This document shows, one piece after another, positions 53,918 to 64,000 of a stretch of 64,000 bases of DNA (within the stretch, counting starts at the first letter, position 1; each line of letters starts with the position of its first letter). The position numbers were made by a program, and so were the translations under genes. The DNA is taken from NCBI RefSeq assembly GCF_029227915.1, contig NC_079885.1:20037001-20101000 (forward strand). Direction: 5' to 3'. The stretch is from Hydractinia symbiolongicarpus. Taxonomy: Eukaryota > Cnidaria > Hydrozoa > Anthoathecata > Hydractiniidae. The notes under the pieces were generated by a model. That model made no database searches. It was given only the letters and a program-made list of their open reading frames with translations, and was not told the origin of the DNA.

Positions 53918-54111
53918 ATGAAACTTACTGAAGTTTCCCTATTTGCAAGTTGGCTAATTCAATTTCAATGTTTCTAACACCACATCTGACTATGCAGGTA
54001 AACGTAGTTTCAAGACTAAAACTACCGTTGCTTTTACAATTATCGTGACATTAGGAATCATAAGCAGTGGTAGCACTATCTGCTTTATCTGATCGAAGTA
54101 TTTGTTCATTG

Positions 54112-54136
54112 CGTCCCCGGGTGGGCTTGAACCACA

Positions 54137-54168
<32 letters not shown>

Positions 54169-54185
54169 AATTGCGCCACCGAGAC
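54112..54185 (-). tRNA. tRNA-Asn(GTT), A copy, doubtful
   Basis: C6G, G49T. Confidence 0.72.
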
Positions 54186-54380
54186 ATGAAACTTACTGAA
54201 GTTTCCCTATTTACAAGCTGGCTCATTTACTTTCATTTATTTTTAATAGCATATCTGATGATGCCAGTAAACATGGCTACAAGAGTAACACTACCGTTGC
54301 TCTTACAGTTAATGTGACATTAGGAATAAGAGGCAGTGATAGCACTCTCTGATTCTTCTGATGGACATATTTGTTCGTCG

Positions 54381-54454
54381 CTTCCCCGGGTGCGCTTGAC
54401 CCACCAACCTTTCCGTTAACAGCCGAACGCGCTAACCAATTGCGGCACGAAGAC
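54381..54454 (-). pseudogene. B copy with broken B box
   Basis: Partner of 42351. Confidence 0.8.
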
Positions 54455-54648
54455 ACGAAACATACTGAAGTATCCCTGTTTATTAGTTAGCTAATTCAAT
54501 TTCAATGTTTTTAACACCATATCTGACTATGCAGGTAAACGTAGTTTCAAGACTAAAACTACCGTTGCTTTTACAATTATCGTGACATTAGGAATCATAA
54601 GCAGTGATAGCACTCTCTGATTTTTCTGATGGACATACTTGTTCATCG

Positions 54649-54722
54649 CTTCCCCGGGTGGGCTTGAACCACCAAACTTTCCGTTAACAGCCGAAGGCGA
54701 CAACTAATTGCGCTACGGAGAC
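54649..54722 (-). pseudogene. B copy, D-arm variant
   Basis: Partner of 42619. Confidence 0.75.
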
Positions 54723-54916
54723 GCGAAACTTACTGAAGTATCCCTATTCACTAGTAGGCTAATTCAATTTCAGTGTTCTTAACAGCACATCTGACTATGC
54801 AGGTAAACGTAGTTTCAAGACTAAAACTACCGTTGCTTTTACAATTATCGTGACATTAGGAATCATATGCAGTGGTAGCACTATCTGTTTCATCTGATCG
54901 AAGTATTTGTTTATTG

Positions 54917-54941
54917 AGTCCCCGGGTGGGCTTGAACCACA

Positions 54942-54973
<32 letters not shown>

Positions 54974-54990
54974 AATTGCGCCACCGAGAC
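54917..54990 (-). tRNA. tRNA-Asn(GTT), A copy, doubtful
   Basis: C6G, G49T, G73T. Confidence 0.68.
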
Positions 54991-55185
54991 ATGAAACTTA
55001 CTGAAGTTTCCCTATTTACAAGTTGGCTCATTTACTTTCATTTATTTTTAATAGCATATCTGATGATGCCAGTAAACATGGCTACAAGAGTAACACTACC
55101 GTTGCTCTTACAGTTAATGTGACATTAGGAATAAGAGGCAGTGATAGCACTCTCTGATTCTTCTGATGGACATATTTGTTCATCG

Positions 55186-55259
55186 CATCCCCGGGTGCGC
55201 TTGACCCACCAACCTTTCCGTTAACAGCCGAACGCGCTAACCAATTGCGGCACGAAGAC
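55186..55259 (-). pseudogene. B copy with broken B box
   Basis: Partner of 43156. Confidence 0.79.
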
Positions 55260-55453
55260 ACTAAACATACTGAAGTATCCCTGTTTATTAGTTAGCTAAT
55301 TCAATTTCAATGTTTTTAACACCATATCTGACTATGCAGGTAAACGTAGTTTCAAGACTAAAACTACCGTTGCTTTTACAATTATCGTGACATTAGGAAT
55401 CATAAGCAGTGGTAGCACTATCTGTTTCATCTGATCAAAGTATGTGTTCATTG

Positions 55454-55462
55454 CGTCCGCGC

Positions 55463-55510
<48 letters not shown>

Positions 55511-55527
55511 AATTGCGACACGGAGAC
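55454..55527 (-). tRNA. tRNA-Asn(GTT), A copy, doubtful
   Basis: G10T, C65G, G68C. Confidence 0.65.
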
Positions 55528-55722
55528 ATGAAACTTACTGAAGTTTCCCTATTTACAAGTTGGCTCGTTTGCTTTCATTTATTTTTAATAGAACATCTGA
55601 TGATGCCAGTAAACATGGCTACAAGAGTAACACTACCGTTGCTTTTACAGTTAACGTGACATTAGGAATAGGAGGCAGTGATAGCACTCTCTGATTTTTC
55701 TGATGGACATACTTGTTCATCG

Positions 55723-55796
55723 CTTCCCCGGGTGGGCTTGAACCACCAAACTTTCCGTTAACAGCCGAACGCGACAACTAATTGCGCTACGGAGAC
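55723..55796 (-). pseudogene. B copy, D-arm variant
   Basis: Partner of 43693. Confidence 0.75.
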
Positions 55797-55990
55797 GCGA
55801 AACTTACTGAAGTATCCCTATTCACTAGTAGGCTAATTCAATTTCGGTGTTCTTAACAGCACATCTGACTATGCAGGTAAACGTAGTTTCAAGACTAAAA
55901 CTACCGTTGCTTTTACAATTATCGTGACATTAGGAATCATATGCAGTGGTAGCACTATCTGTTTCATCTGATCGAAGTATTTGTTTATTG

Positions 55991-56014
55991 AGTCCCCGGG
56001 TGGGCTTGAACCAA

Positions 56015-56047
<33 letters not shown>

Positions 56048-56064
56048 AATTGCGCCACGGAGAC
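55991..56064 (-). tRNA. tRNA-Asn(GTT), A copy
   Basis: G50T, G73T. Confidence 0.74.
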
Positions 56065-56259
56065 ATGAAACTTACTGAAGTTTCCCTATTTACAAGTTGG
56101 CTCATTTACTTTCATTTATTTTTAATAGAACATCTGATGATGCCAGTAAACATGGCTACAAGAGTAACACTACTGTTGCTTTTACAGTTAACGTGACATT
56201 GGGAATAAGAGGCAGTGATAGCACTCTCTGATTCTTCTGATGGACATATTTGTTCATCG

Positions 56260-56333
56260 CTTCCCCGGGTGGGCTTGAACCACCAACGTTTCAGTTAACA
56301 GGCGAACGCGCTAACCAATTGCGGCACGGAGAC
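56260..56333 (-). pseudogene. B copy
   Basis: Partner of 44230. Confidence 0.79.
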
Positions 56334-56527
56334 ACGAAACATACTGAAGTTTCCCTATTTATTACTTAGCTAATTCAATTTCAATGTTTTTAACACCACA
56401 TCTGACTATGCAGGTAAACGTAGTTTCAAGACTAAAACTACCGTTGCTTTTACAATTATTGTGACATTAGGAATCATAAGCAGTGGTAGCACTATCTATT
56501 TCATCTGATCAAAGAATTTGTTCTTTG

Positions 56528-56584
<57 letters not shown>

Positions 56585-56601
56585 AATTGCGCCACGGAGA
56601 C
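56528..56601 (-). tRNA. tRNA-Asn(GTT), consensus A copy
   Basis: Exact consensus. Confidence 0.93.
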
Positions 56602-56795
56602 ATGAATTTACTGAAGTTTCCCTATTTACAAGTTGGCTCATTTACTTTCATTTATTTTTAATAGCACATCGGATGATGCCAGTAGACATGGCTACAAGTG
56701 TAACACTACCGTTGCTGTTACAGTTACCGTGACTTTAGGAATAAGAGGCAGTGATAGCACTCTCTGATTCTTCTGATGGACATATTTGTTCATTG

Positions 56796-56802
56796 CGTCC
56801 CT

Positions 56803-56852
<50 letters not shown>

Positions 56853-56869
56853 AATTGCGCCACGGAGAC
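56796..56869 (-). tRNA. tRNA-Asn(GTT), A copy
   Basis: G67A. Confidence 0.8.
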
Positions 56870-57063
56870 ATGAATTTACTGAAGTTTCCCTATTTACAAG
56901 TTGGCTCATTTACTTTCACTTATTTTTAATAGCACATCTGATGATGCCAGTAGACATGGCTACAAGTGTAACACTACCGTTGCTCTTACAGTTAACGTGA
57001 CTTTAGGAATAAGAGGCAGTGATAGCACTCTCTGATTCTTCTAATGGACATATTTGTTCATCG

Positions 57064-57137
57064 CTTCCCCGGGTGGGTTTGAACCACCAACCTTTCCGTT
57101 AACAGCCGAACGCGCTAACCAATTGCGGCACGGAGAC
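57064..57137 (-). pseudogene. B copy
   Basis: Partner of 45034. Confidence 0.8.
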
Positions 57138-57331
57138 ACGAAACATATTAAAGTATCCCTATTTACTAGTTACCTAATTCAATTTCAATGTTTTTAACAC
57201 CACATCTGACTATGCAGGTAAACGTAGTTTCAAGACTAAAACTACCGTTGCTTTTACAATTATCGTGACATTAGGAATCATAAGCAGTGGTAGCACTATC
57301 TGTTTCATCTGATCAAAGAATTTGTTCTTTG

Positions 57332-57334
57332 CGT

Positions 57335-57387
<53 letters not shown>

Positions 57388-57404
57388 AATTGCGCCACGG
57401 AGAC
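57332..57404 (-). pseudogene. A copy with 1-nt deletion in the acceptor stem
   Basis: Partner of 45302. Confidence 0.75.
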
Positions 57405-57598
57405 ATGAATTTACTGAAGTTTCCCTATTTACAAGTTGGCTCATTTACTTTCATTTATTTTTAATAGCACATCGGATGATGCCAGTAGACATGGCTACAA
57501 GTGTAACACTACCGTTGCTGTTGCAGTTAACGTGACTTTAGGAATAAGAGGCAGTGATAGCACTCTCTGATTCTTCTGATGGACATATTTGTTCATTG

Positions 57599-57646
<48 letters not shown>

Positions 57647-57672
57647 CCACTAACCAATTGCGCCACGGAGAC
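57599..57672 (-). tRNA. tRNA-Asn(GTT), A copy, doubtful
   Basis: C23T, C25G. Confidence 0.72.
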
Positions 57673-57866
57673 ATGAATTTACTGAAGTTTCCCTATTTAC
57701 AAGTTGGCTCATTTACTTTCACTTATTTTTAATAGCACATCTGATGATGCCAGTAGACATGGCTACAAGTGTAACACTACCGTTGCTCTTACAGTTAACG
57801 TGACTTTAGGAATAAGAGGCAGTGATAGCACTCTCTGATTCTTCTGATGGACATATTTGTTCATCG

Positions 57867-57940
57867 CTTCCCCGGGTGGGTTTGAACCACCAACCTTTCC
57901 GTTAACAGCCGAACGCGCTAACCAATTGCGGCACGGAGAC
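57867..57940 (-). pseudogene. B copy
   Basis: Partner of 45837. Confidence 0.8.
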
Positions 57941-58134
57941 ACGAAACATACTAAAGTATCCCTATTTACTAGTTACCTAATTCAATTTCAATGTTTTTAA
58001 GACCACATCTGACTATGCAGGTAAACGTAGTTTCAAGACTAAAACTACCGTTGTTTTTACAATTATCGTGACATTAGGAATCATAAGCAGTGGTAGCTCT
58101 ATCTGTAACATCTGATCGAAGTATTTGTTCATTG

Positions 58135-58191
<57 letters not shown>

Positions 58192-58208
58192 AATTGCGGC
58201 ACGGAGAC
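58135..58208 (-). tRNA. tRNA-Asn(GTT), A copy
   Basis: G10C. Confidence 0.75.
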
Positions 58209-58403
58209 ATGAAACTTACTGAAGTTTCCCTATTTACAAGTTGCCTCATTTACTTTCATTTATTTTTAATAGCACATCTGATGATGCCAGTAAACATGGC
58301 TACAAGAGTAACACTACCGTTGCTCTTACAGTTAACGTGACATTAGGAATAAGAGGCAGTGATAGCACTCTCTGATTCTTCTGATAGACATATTTGTTCA
58401 TCG

Positions 58404-58405
58404 CC

Positions 58406-58436
<31 letters not shown>

Positions 58437-58477
58437 CGTTAACAGCCAAACGCGCTAACCAATTGCGGCACTAAGAC
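58404..58477 (-). pseudogene. B copy
   Basis: Partner of 46374. Confidence 0.79.
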
Positions 58478-58671
58478 ACGAAACATACTGAAGTATCCCT
58501 ATTTACTAGTTAGCTAATTCAATTTCAATGTTTTTAACACCACATCTGACTATGCAGGTAAACGTAGTTGCAAGACTAAAACTACCGTTGCTTTTACAAT
58601 TATCGTGACATTAGGAATCATAAGCAGTGGTAGCACTATCTATTTCATCTGATCAAAGAATTTGTTCTTTG

Positions 58672-58728
<57 letters not shown>

Positions 58729-58745
58729 AATTGCGCCACGGAGAC
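58672..58745 (-). tRNA. tRNA-Asn(GTT), consensus A copy
   Basis: Exact consensus. Confidence 0.93.
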
Positions 58746-58939
58746 ATGAATTTACTGAAGTTTCCCTATTTACAAGTTGGCTCATTTACTTTCATTTATT
58801 TTTAATAGCACATCGGATGATGCCAGTAGACATGGCTACAAGTGTAACACTACCGTTGCTGTTACAGTTACCGTGACTTTAGGAATAAGAGGCAGTGATA
58901 GCACTCTCTGATTCTTCTGATGGACATATTTGTTCATTG

Positions 58940-58946
58940 CGTCCCT

Positions 58947-58996
<50 letters not shown>

Positions 58997-59013
58997 AATT
59001 GCGCCACGGAGAC
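58940..59013 (-). tRNA. tRNA-Asn(GTT), A copy
   Basis: G67A; keeps T55, unlike its partner at 46910. Confidence 0.8.
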
Positions 59014-59207
59014 ATGAATTTACTGAAGTTTCCCTATTTACAAGTTGGCTCATTTACTTTCACTTATTTTTAATAGCACATCTGATGATGCCAGTAGACA
59101 TGGCTACAAGTGTAACACTACCGTTGCTCTTACAGTTAACGTGACTTTAGGAATAAGAGGCAGTGATAGCACTCTCTGATTCTTCTAATGGACATATTTG
59201 TTCATCG

Positions 59208-59281
59208 CTTCCCCGGGTGGGTTTGAACCACCAACCTTTCCGTTAACAGCCGAACGCGCTAACCAATTGCGGCACGGAGAC
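59208..59281 (-). pseudogene. B copy
   Basis: Partner of 47178. Confidence 0.8.
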
Positions 59282-59475
59282 ACGAAACATATTAAAGTAT
59301 CCCTATTTACTAGTTACCTAATTCAATTTCAATGTTTTTAACACCACATCTGACTATGCAGGTAAACGTAGTTTCAAGACTAAAACTACCGTTGCTTTTA
59401 CAATTATCGTGACATTAGGAATCATAAGCAGTGGTAGCACTATCTGTTTCATCTGATCAAAGAATTTGTTCTTTG

Positions 59476-59478
59476 CGT

Positions 59479-59531
<53 letters not shown>

Positions 59532-59548
59532 AATTGCGCCACGGAGAC
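59476..59548 (-). pseudogene. A copy with 1-nt deletion in the acceptor stem
   Basis: Partner of 47446. Confidence 0.75.
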
Positions 59549-59742
59549 ATGAATTTACTGAAGTTTCCCTATTTACAAGTTGGCTCATTTACTTTCATTT
59601 ATTTTTAATAGCACATCGGATGATGCCAGTAGACATGGCTACAAGTGTAACACTACCGTTGCTGTTGCAGTTAACGTGACTTTAGGAATAAGAGGCAGTG
59701 ATAGCACTCTCTGATTCTTCTGATGGACATATTTGTTCATCG

Positions 59743-59816
59743 CTTCCCCGGGTGGGTTTGAACCACCAACCTTTCCGTTAACAGCCGAACGCGCTAACCA
59801 ATTGCGGCACGGAGAC
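59743..59816 (-). pseudogene. B copy
   Basis: Partner of 47713. Confidence 0.8.
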
Positions 59817-60010
59817 ACGAAACATACTAAAGTATCCCTATTTACTAGTTACCTAATTCAATTTCAATGTTTTTAAGACCACATCTGACTATGCAGGTAA
59901 ACGTAGTTTCAAGACTAAAACTACCGTTGTTTTTACAATTATCGTGACATTAGGAATCATAAGCAGTGGTAGCTCTATCTGTAACATCTGATCGAAGTAT
60001 TTGTTCATTG

Positions 60011-60067
<57 letters not shown>

Positions 60068-60084
60068 AATTGCGGCACGGAGAC
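60011..60084 (-). tRNA. tRNA-Asn(GTT), A copy
   Basis: G10C. Confidence 0.75.
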
Positions 60085-60279
60085 ATGAAACTTACTGAAG
60101 TTTCCCTATTTACAAGTTGCCTCATTTACTTTCATTTATTTTTAATAGCACATCTGATGATGCCAGTAAACATGGCTACAAGAGTAACACTACCGTTGCT
60201 CTTACAGTTAACGTGACATTAGGAATAAGAGGCAGTGATAGCACTCTCTGATTCTTCTGATAGACATATTTGTTCATCG

Positions 60280-60281
60280 CC

Positions 60282-60312
<31 letters not shown>

Positions 60313-60353
60313 CGTTAACAGCCAAACGCGCTAACCAATTGCGGCACTAAGAC
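60280..60353 (-). pseudogene. B copy
   Basis: Partner of 48250. Confidence 0.79.
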
Positions 60354-60547
60354 ACGAAACATACTGAAGTATCCCTATTTACTAGTTAGCTAATTCAATT
60401 TCAATGTTTTTAACACCACATCTGACTATGCAGGTAAACGTAGTTGCAAGACTAAAACTACCGTTGCTTTTACAATTATCGTGACATAGGGAATCATAAG
60501 CAGTGGTAGCACTAACTGTTTCATCTGATCGAAGTATTTGTTCATTG

Positions 60548-60621
60548 CGTCCCCGGGTGGTTTTGAACCACCAACCTTTCCGGTAACAGCCGAACGCGCT
60601 AACCAATTGCGGCACGGAGAC
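60548..60621 (-). tRNA. tRNA-Asn(GTT), A copy, doubtful
   Basis: Partner of 48518: G10C, A38C, C40G, G59A, C60A. Confidence 0.62.
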
Positions 60622-60816
60622 ATGAAACTTACTGAAGTTTCCCTATTTACAAGTTGACACATTTACTTTCATTTATTTTTAATAGCACATCTGATGATGC
60701 CAGTAAACATGGCTACAAGAGTAACACTACCGTTGCTCTTACAGTTAACATGACATTAGGAATAAGAGGCAGTGATAGCACTCTCTGATTTTTCTGATGG
60801 ACATACTTGTTCATCG

Positions 60817-60818
60817 CT

Positions 60819-60849
<31 letters not shown>

Positions 60850-60890
60850 CGTTAACAGCCGAACGCGCCAACAAATTGAGACACGAAAGC
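60817..60890 (-). pseudogene. B copy with ruined 5' half
   Basis: Partner of 48787; end of the second 12-kb block. Confidence 0.78.
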
Positions 60891-61084
60891 ACGAAACATA
60901 CTGAAGTATCCCTATTTACTAGTTAGCTAATTCAATTTCAATGTTTTTAACACCATATCTGACTATGCAGGTAAACGTAGTTTCAAGACTAAAACTACCG
61001 TTGCTTTAACAATTATCGTGACATTAGGAATCATAAGCAGTTGTAGCGCTATCTGTTTCATCTGATGGAAGTATTTGTTCATTG

Positions 61085-61158
61085 CGTCCACGGGTGGGCT
61101 TGAACCACCAACCTTTCGCTTAACAGCCGAACGCGCCAACCAATTGCGCCACGGAGAC
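61085..61158 (-). tRNA. tRNA-Asn(GTT), A copy, doubtful
   Basis: A21G, C39G and G68T. Confidence 0.68.
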
Positions 61159-61353
61159 ATGAAACTTACTGAAGTTTCCCTATTTACAAGTTGGCTCATT
61201 TACTTTCATTTATTTTTAATAGAACATCTGATGATGCCAGTAAACATGGCTACAAGAGTAACACTTCCGTTGCTCTTACAAATAACGTGACATTAGGAAT
61301 AAGAGGCAGTGATAGCACTCTCTGATTCTTTTGATGGACATATTTGTTCATCG

Positions 61354-61427
61354 CTTCCCCGTTTGGGCTTGAACCACCAACCTTTCCGTTAACCGCCAAA
61401 CGCGCTTACCAATTGCGGCACGGAGAC
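61354..61427 (-). pseudogene. B copy
   Basis: T33G (loss of U33), C29T-type change, C64A, C65A. Confidence 0.77.
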
Positions 61428-61621
61428 ACGAAACATACTGAAATATCCCTATTTACTAGTTAGCTAATTCAATTTCAATGTTTTTAACACCACATCTGAC
61501 TATGCAGGTAAACGTAGTTTCAAGACTAAAACTACCGTTGCCTTTACAATTATCGTGACATTAGGAATCATAAGCAGTTGTAGCACTATCTGTTTCATAT
61601 GATCGAAGTATTTGTTCATTG

Positions 61622-61646
61622 CGTCCCCGGGTGGGCTTGAACCACT

Positions 61647-61678
<32 letters not shown>

Positions 61679-61695
61679 AATTGCGCCACGGAAAC
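61622..61695 (-). tRNA. tRNA-Asn(GTT), A copy
   Basis: C3T (wobble) and G49A. Confidence 0.77.
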
Positions 61696-61890
61696 ATGAA
61701 ACTTACTGAAGTTTTCCTATTTAAAAGTTGGCTTATTTACTTTCATTTATTTTTAATAGCACATCTGATGATGCCAGTAAACATGGCTACAAGAGTAACA
61801 CTACCGTTGCTCTTACAAATAACGTGACATTAGGAATAAGAGGCAGTGATAGCACTCTCTGATTCTTCTGATGGACATATTTGTTCATCG

Positions 61891-61964
61891 CTTCCCCGTT
61901 TGGGCTTGAACCACCAACCTTTCCGTTAACAGCCGAACGCGCCAACAAATTGAGACACGAAGGC
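61891..61964 (-). pseudogene. B copy with ruined 5' half
   Basis: 5' half like 48787; C64A, C65A. Confidence 0.77.
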
Positions 61965-62158
61965 ACGAAACATACTGAAATATCCCTATTTACTAGTTAG
62001 CTAATTCAATTTCAATGTTTTTAACACCACATCTGACTATGCAGGTAAACGTAGTTTCAAGACTAAAACTACCGTTGCCTTTACAATTATCGTGACATTA
62101 GGAATCATAAGCAGTTGTAGCACTATCTGTTTCATCTGATCGAAGTATTTGTTCATTG

Positions 62159-62206
<48 letters not shown>

Positions 62207-62232
62207 ACGCTAACCAATTGCGCCACGGAGAC
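62159..62232 (-). tRNA. tRNA-Asn(GTT), A copy
   Basis: C25T, a wobble in the D stem; otherwise consensus. Confidence 0.87.
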
Positions 62233-62427
62233 ATGAAACTTACTGAAGTTTCCCTATATACAACTTGGCTCATTTACTTTCATTTATTTTTAATAGAACA
62301 TCTGATGATGCCAGTAAACATGGCTACAAGAGTAACACTACCGTTGCTTTTACAGTTAACGTGACATTAGGAATAAGAGGCAGTGATAGCACTCTCTGAT
62401 TCTTCTGATGGACATATTTGTTCATCG

Positions 62428-62429
62428 CT

Positions 62430-62460
<31 letters not shown>

Positions 62461-62501
62461 AGTTAACAGCCGAACGCGCTAACCAATTGCGGCACTAAGA
62501 C
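62428..62501 (-). pseudogene. B copy
   Basis: C5T, C6A, C40T. Confidence 0.79.
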
Positions 62502-62695
62502 ACGAAACATACTGAAGTATCCCTATTTACTAGTTAGCTAATTCAATTTCAATGTTTTTAACACCACATCTGACTATGCAGGTAAACGTAGTTGCAAGAC
62601 TAAAACTACCGTTGCTTTTACAATTATCGTGACATAGGGAATCATAAGCAGTGGTAGCACTAACTGTTTCATCTGATCGAAGTATTTGTTCATTG

Positions 62696-62769
62696 CGTCC
62701 CCGGGTGGTTTTGAACCACCAACCTTTCCGATAACAGCCGAACGCGCTAACCAATTGCGGCACGGAGAC
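62696..62769 (-). tRNA. tRNA-Asn(GTT), A copy, doubtful
   Basis: G10C, A38T, C40G, G59A, C60A; a relative of 48518 outside the 12-kb duplication. Confidence 0.62.
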
Positions 62770-62964
62770 ATGAAACTTACTGAAGTTTCCCTATTTACAA
62801 GTTGACACATTTACTTTCATTTATTTCTAATAGCACATCTGATGATGCCAGTAAACATGGCTACAACAGTAACACTACCGTTGCTCTTACAGTTACCATG
62901 ATATTAGGAATAAGAGGCAGTAATAGCACTCTCTGATTTTTCTGATGGACATACTTGTTCATCG

Positions 62965-63038
62965 CTTCCCCGGGAGGGCTTGAACCAGCAACCTTTCCGT
63001 TAACAGCCGAACGCGCCAACAAATTGAGACACGAAGGC
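62965..63038 (-). pseudogene. B copy with ruined 5' half
   Basis: 5' half like 48787; also a T-stem change (GGGAGGGC) and G51-side change (CCAGCAACC). Confidence 0.77.
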
Positions 63039-63232
63039 ACGAAACATACTGAAGTATCCCTATTTACTAGTTAGCTAATTCAATTTCAATGTTTTTAACA
63101 CCACATCTGACTATGCAGGTAAACGTAGTTTCAAGTTTAAAACTACCGTTGCCTTTACAATTATCGTGACATTAAGAATCATAAGCAGTTGTAGCACTAT
63201 CTGTTTCATCTGATCGAAGTATTTGTTCATTG

Positions 63233-63289
<57 letters not shown>

Positions 63290-63306
63290 AATTGCGCCAC
63301 GGAGAC
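63233..63306 (-). tRNA. tRNA-Asn(GTT), consensus A copy
   Basis: Exact consensus; flank variants GAATCTAACTG and CTATATAC. Confidence 0.93.
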
Positions 63307-63501
63307 ATGAATCTAACTGAAGTTTCCCTATATACAAGTTGGCTCATTTACTTTCATTTATTTTTAATAGAACATCTGATGATGCCAGTAAACATGGCTA
63401 CAAGAGTAACACTGCCGTTGCTTTTACAGTTAACGTGACATTAGGAATAAGAGGCAGTGATAGCACTCTCTGATTCTTCTGATGGACATATTTGTTCATC
63501 G

Positions 63502-63575
63502 CTTCCCTGGGTGGGCTTGAACCACCAACCTTTCAGTTAACAGGCGAACGCGCTAACCAATTGCGGCACGGAGAC
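63502..63575 (-). pseudogene. B copy
   Basis: G31C, C40T, G67A. Confidence 0.79.
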
Positions 63576-63770
63576 ACGAAACATACTGAAGTATCCCTTT
63601 TTTATTAGTTAGCTAATTCAATTTCAATGTTTTTAACACCACATCTGACTATGCAAGTAAACGTAGTTTCAAGACTAAAACCACCGTTGCTTTTACAATT
63701 ATCGTGACATTAGGAATCATAAGCAGTGGTAGCACTATCTGTTTCATCTGATCAAAGAATTTGTTCATTG

Positions 63771-63827
<57 letters not shown>

Positions 63828-63844
63828 AATTGCGCCACGGAGAC
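63771..63844 (-). tRNA. tRNA-Asn(GTT), consensus A copy
   Basis: Exact consensus; last complete gene in the window. Confidence 0.93.
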
Positions 63845-64000
63845 ATGAAACTTACTGAAGTTTTCCTATTTAAAAGTTGGCTTATTTACTTTCGTTTATT
63901 TTTAATAGCACATCTGATGATGCCAGTAAACATGGCTACAAGAGTAACACTACCGTTGCTCTTACAAATAACGTGACATTAAGAATAAGAGGCAGTGATA

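Larger units (their letters stand above)
48892..60921 (-). repeat. 12,030-bp tandem duplication, copy 2
   Basis: Direct repeat of the preceding 12,030 bp, including its internal 1,589-bp and about 2.1-kb duplications. Right of its end (about 60893-60946) the sequence changes to different, more diverged dimers. Confidence 0.92.
1..64000 (-). repeat. Tandem tRNA-Asn(GTT) array, 537-bp A/B dimers
   Basis: The array runs unbroken across the window. Successive A copies are usually 533-537 bp apart, with a B copy about midway. The two spacers are clearly related to each other: both contain CTACCGTTGCT, GTGACATTAGGAAT and GATAGCAC/GGTAGCAC blocks in the same order. A 268-bp monomer therefore duplicated first, the two halves diverged, and the dimer was then amplified. 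Base 1 falls in the 5' flank of a B copy and base 64000 in the spacer upstream of an A copy, so both array ends lie outside. There is no transposon, no unrelated gene and no simple-sequence tract. Confidence 0.97.

Noticed and set aside
1-64000. CRISPR array
   Set aside because: Repeats are far too long, the spacers are themselves repeats of each other, and the gene is a eukaryotic tRNA.
1-64000. tRNA-derived SINE family
   Set aside because: Copies are strictly head to tail with a fixed period, with no A-rich tail, no target-site duplications and no unrelated DNA between them.
1-64000. 5S or other rDNA array
   Set aside because: The conserved 74-bp block folds as tRNA-Asn; no 5S internal control region or rRNA sequence was seen.

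Overview
The whole 64 kb is one tandem array of nuclear tRNA-Asn genes and their degenerate copies. All copies lie on the minus strand. I found no protein-coding gene, no unrelated DNA and neither end of the array, so the true array is longer than the window. The gene is eukaryotic and looks metazoan. It is a 74-nt intronless tRNA with anticodon GTT, no encoded CCA, internal Pol III A and B boxes, and a body very close to the animal tRNA-Asn consensus as I remember it. The spacers are AT-rich. I cannot name the species.

The basic monomer is about 268 bp: a 74-bp tRNA sequence plus a spacer of about 194 bp. Two diverged monomers, here called A and B, alternate to make a 537-bp dimer. A copies can fold fully (14 match the A consensus exactly). 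B copies share three substitutions, G10C, C40G and C72A, which break a pair in the D, anticodon and acceptor stems. I could place 239 copies: 125 A-like or hybrid and 114 B-like. Variants below use standard tRNA numbering relative to the A consensus, read on the minus strand. In the transcribed direction each dimer runs B, then A, then a single T4 run about 90 nt past A. Most dimers have no T4 between B and A.

Layout: (1) About 0.2-15.2 kb holds three copies of a higher-order block of 8-12 dimers, each with a different set of dimers lost. (2) 15.2-20 kb is disordered: A/B hybrid genes, a gene with a 22-bp internal duplication, anticodon variants and an exact 846-bp tandem duplication. (3) 20-36.8 kb is a mosaic that shares blocks with later sequence at offsets of about 9,048, 8,511 and 11,689 bp. 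(4) About 36.9-48.9 kb and 48.9-60.9 kb are near-identical tandem copies of a 12,030-bp block, which itself contains 1,589-bp and about 2.1-kb tandem duplications. (5) 60.9-64 kb returns to more diverged 537-bp dimers.

No gap between tRNA-like copies reaches 300 bases. Every spacer is a variant of the two spacer types described in the exemplar entries. Unequal exchange, often shifted by half a dimer, explains most irregularities. Whether the array supplies tRNA, or is mainly a tRNA-derived satellite with a few working genes, cannot be settled from the sequence alone.
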